Shown piece by piece: positions 63,386-64,000 of a DNA stretch of 64,000 bases. The DNA lies in assembly GCA_002049455.2 (NCBI GenBank), contig KV918942.1, positions 1 through 64,000 of the forward strand, given 5' to 3'. A program made the translations under genes and the position numbers. This DNA is from Porphyra umbilicalis (Eukaryota > Rhodophyta > Bangiophyceae > Bangiales > Bangiaceae). Under the pieces are notes generated by a model, which searched no databases, was not told the origin of the DNA, and saw only the letters and a program-made list of their open reading frames with translations. The stretch's first letter is position 1. Every line of letters starts with the position of its first letter.

Positions 63386-64000
63386 ATGCCTTACCGCCGA
63401 GCCCCACCCCTTCCCCGCCCCTTCCTGGCACGTCATGCAACCCGCTTCATCGGTCCTTGGCGGCTAGCACGGCCGCCACCCCCCACGCCTTCGCCCCCCT
63501 GGGCCATCCCACACGCCGCCGGCGCGACGGCGCAGTCGACGGCGAGCGCGGCCGCTTGCGCACCCCACTTGGCGGCACTGCCTCTGGTCGGGGCGCTGAC
63601 AGCCCAACCTCCGGGAGCGACTGGCGCCGTGGCCCCGCGCGGTGCGCGGGCCGCGCCGACAGCCTTGGCTCCGACCGTGCCGGTGCGCACCGGCAAAGCC
63701 GCCGCCGGCGCGGCCGCGACCGCCGGCGTCGCTTGTCCGCCGGAGCCTGTCACCACCTTCCTCGCTTACGGCGCGTCTGATAGGACCGGCCTGCGCGTGG
63801 GTGAGCAGTCTTTGCCCCCGGTGGGGGTGCACGTGGCCGCGCTGCTGGGTGCTGTGTTAACGGCGCCGTCGGCGCGTTTCGCCGACGGCGCAGGGGCGGC
63901 AGCGGTTCCGGCGGAGCGGCGGTGCTCACGGCGGCCGCGGCGCCGGCGCCGGCGCCGCCAACCTTGCCCCCGCGCTCGCCGGCATGGCGGCCTGCCCACG
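63386..64000 (+). CDS. Unrecognised gene start with organelle-type presequence, partial (runs off the right edge)
   Basis: The ATG at 63386 opens a frame of 205 codons that is still open at the window end. It starts MPYRRAPPLPRPFLARHATR and continues FIGPWRLARPPPP, rich in Arg and lacking acids for the first 50 residues, like a mitochondrial or plastid targeting peptide. Natural-looking sequence follows: CAPHLAALPLVGALTAQPPG, then PPEPVTTFLAYGASDRTGLR and VGEQSLPPVGVHVAALLGAV. Codons have G or C at most third positions. The last 30 codons become Arg-rich and a neighbouring frame looks better there, so a small frame error or splice site near 63890 is possible. No family is recognised. Confidence 0.42.
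   Translation, partial: MPYRRAPPLPRPFLARHATRFIGPWRLARPPPPTPSPPWAIPHAAGATAQSTASAAACAPHLAALPLVGALTAQPPGATGAVAPRGARAAPTALAPTVPVRTGKAAAGAAATAGVACPPEPVTTFLAYGASDRTGLRVGEQSLPPVGVHVAALLGAVLTAPSARFADGAGAAAVPAERRCSRRPRRRRRRRQPCPRARRHGGLPT

Overview
The window looks like a piece of a GC-rich nuclear genome from a eukaryotic alga. Support comes from a spliced alcohol dehydrogenase gene, AATAAA poly(A) signals, TATA-box promoters, mitochondrial or plastid-type presequences on several proteins, a Copia retrotransposon, and hAT-, pogo/Tigger- and CACTA-like DNA elements with many MITEs. Few introns, extreme G/C homopolymers and third-position GC bias would fit a bangiophyte red alga such as Porphyra or Pyropia. 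That assignment is inference; no rRNA or organelle marker is present to prove it.

Layout. 1-5.2 kb: a GNAT acetyltransferase running off the left edge (-), then an MscS-type mechanosensitive channel (-), both with frame breaks in or near homopolymer runs. 5.3-6.4 kb: a small heat-shock protein with its promoter. 7.8-9.2 kb: a zinc alcohol/polyol dehydrogenase (-) with one 213-bp intron. 9.3-14.1 kb: a hAT-like non-autonomous element, another inverted-repeat unit and a decayed CACTA-like transposase gene. 15-29 kb: mostly intergenic, with several unrecognised coding candidates, among them an Arg/Ser-repeat protein with poly(A) signals and a small secreted-type ORF. 29.4-36.3 kb: repeat-rich, with a GC-rich 700-bp family (called R700 here), two inverted copies of one MITE, one of them carrying a second MITE, and a palindrome whose exact centre holds two TA-flanked elements. 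36.5-45.9 kb: the main genic block, with a large secreted multidomain protein (two malectin domains, PKD-, PA14- and IPT-like domains, a sorbosone-dehydrogenase-like propeller) and a mitochondrial AFG1/ZapE-like ATPase. 46.6-54.8 kb: a near-intact Copia element in tandem with a truncated second copy, sharing one LTR. 54.8-62 kb: nested R700/MITE insertions, a broken pogo/Tigger transposase gene and further MITEs. 63.4-64 kb: the start of an unrecognised gene that runs off the right edge.

The host genes (acetyltransferase, channel, heat-shock protein, dehydrogenase, extracellular glycan-binding protein, mitochondrial ATPase) are unrelated and independently transcribed; no operon or pathway cluster is visible. 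The mobile DNA gives a readable history. R700 copies sit inside MITEs and abut a Copia copy, one R700 copy is itself split by a 1.9-kb insertion, and paralogous empty sites fix the order of several events. The most unusual features are the R700 family, the double insertion at a palindrome centre, a proline/alanine linker that is open in several frames, and an intron whose retention would not break the reading frame.
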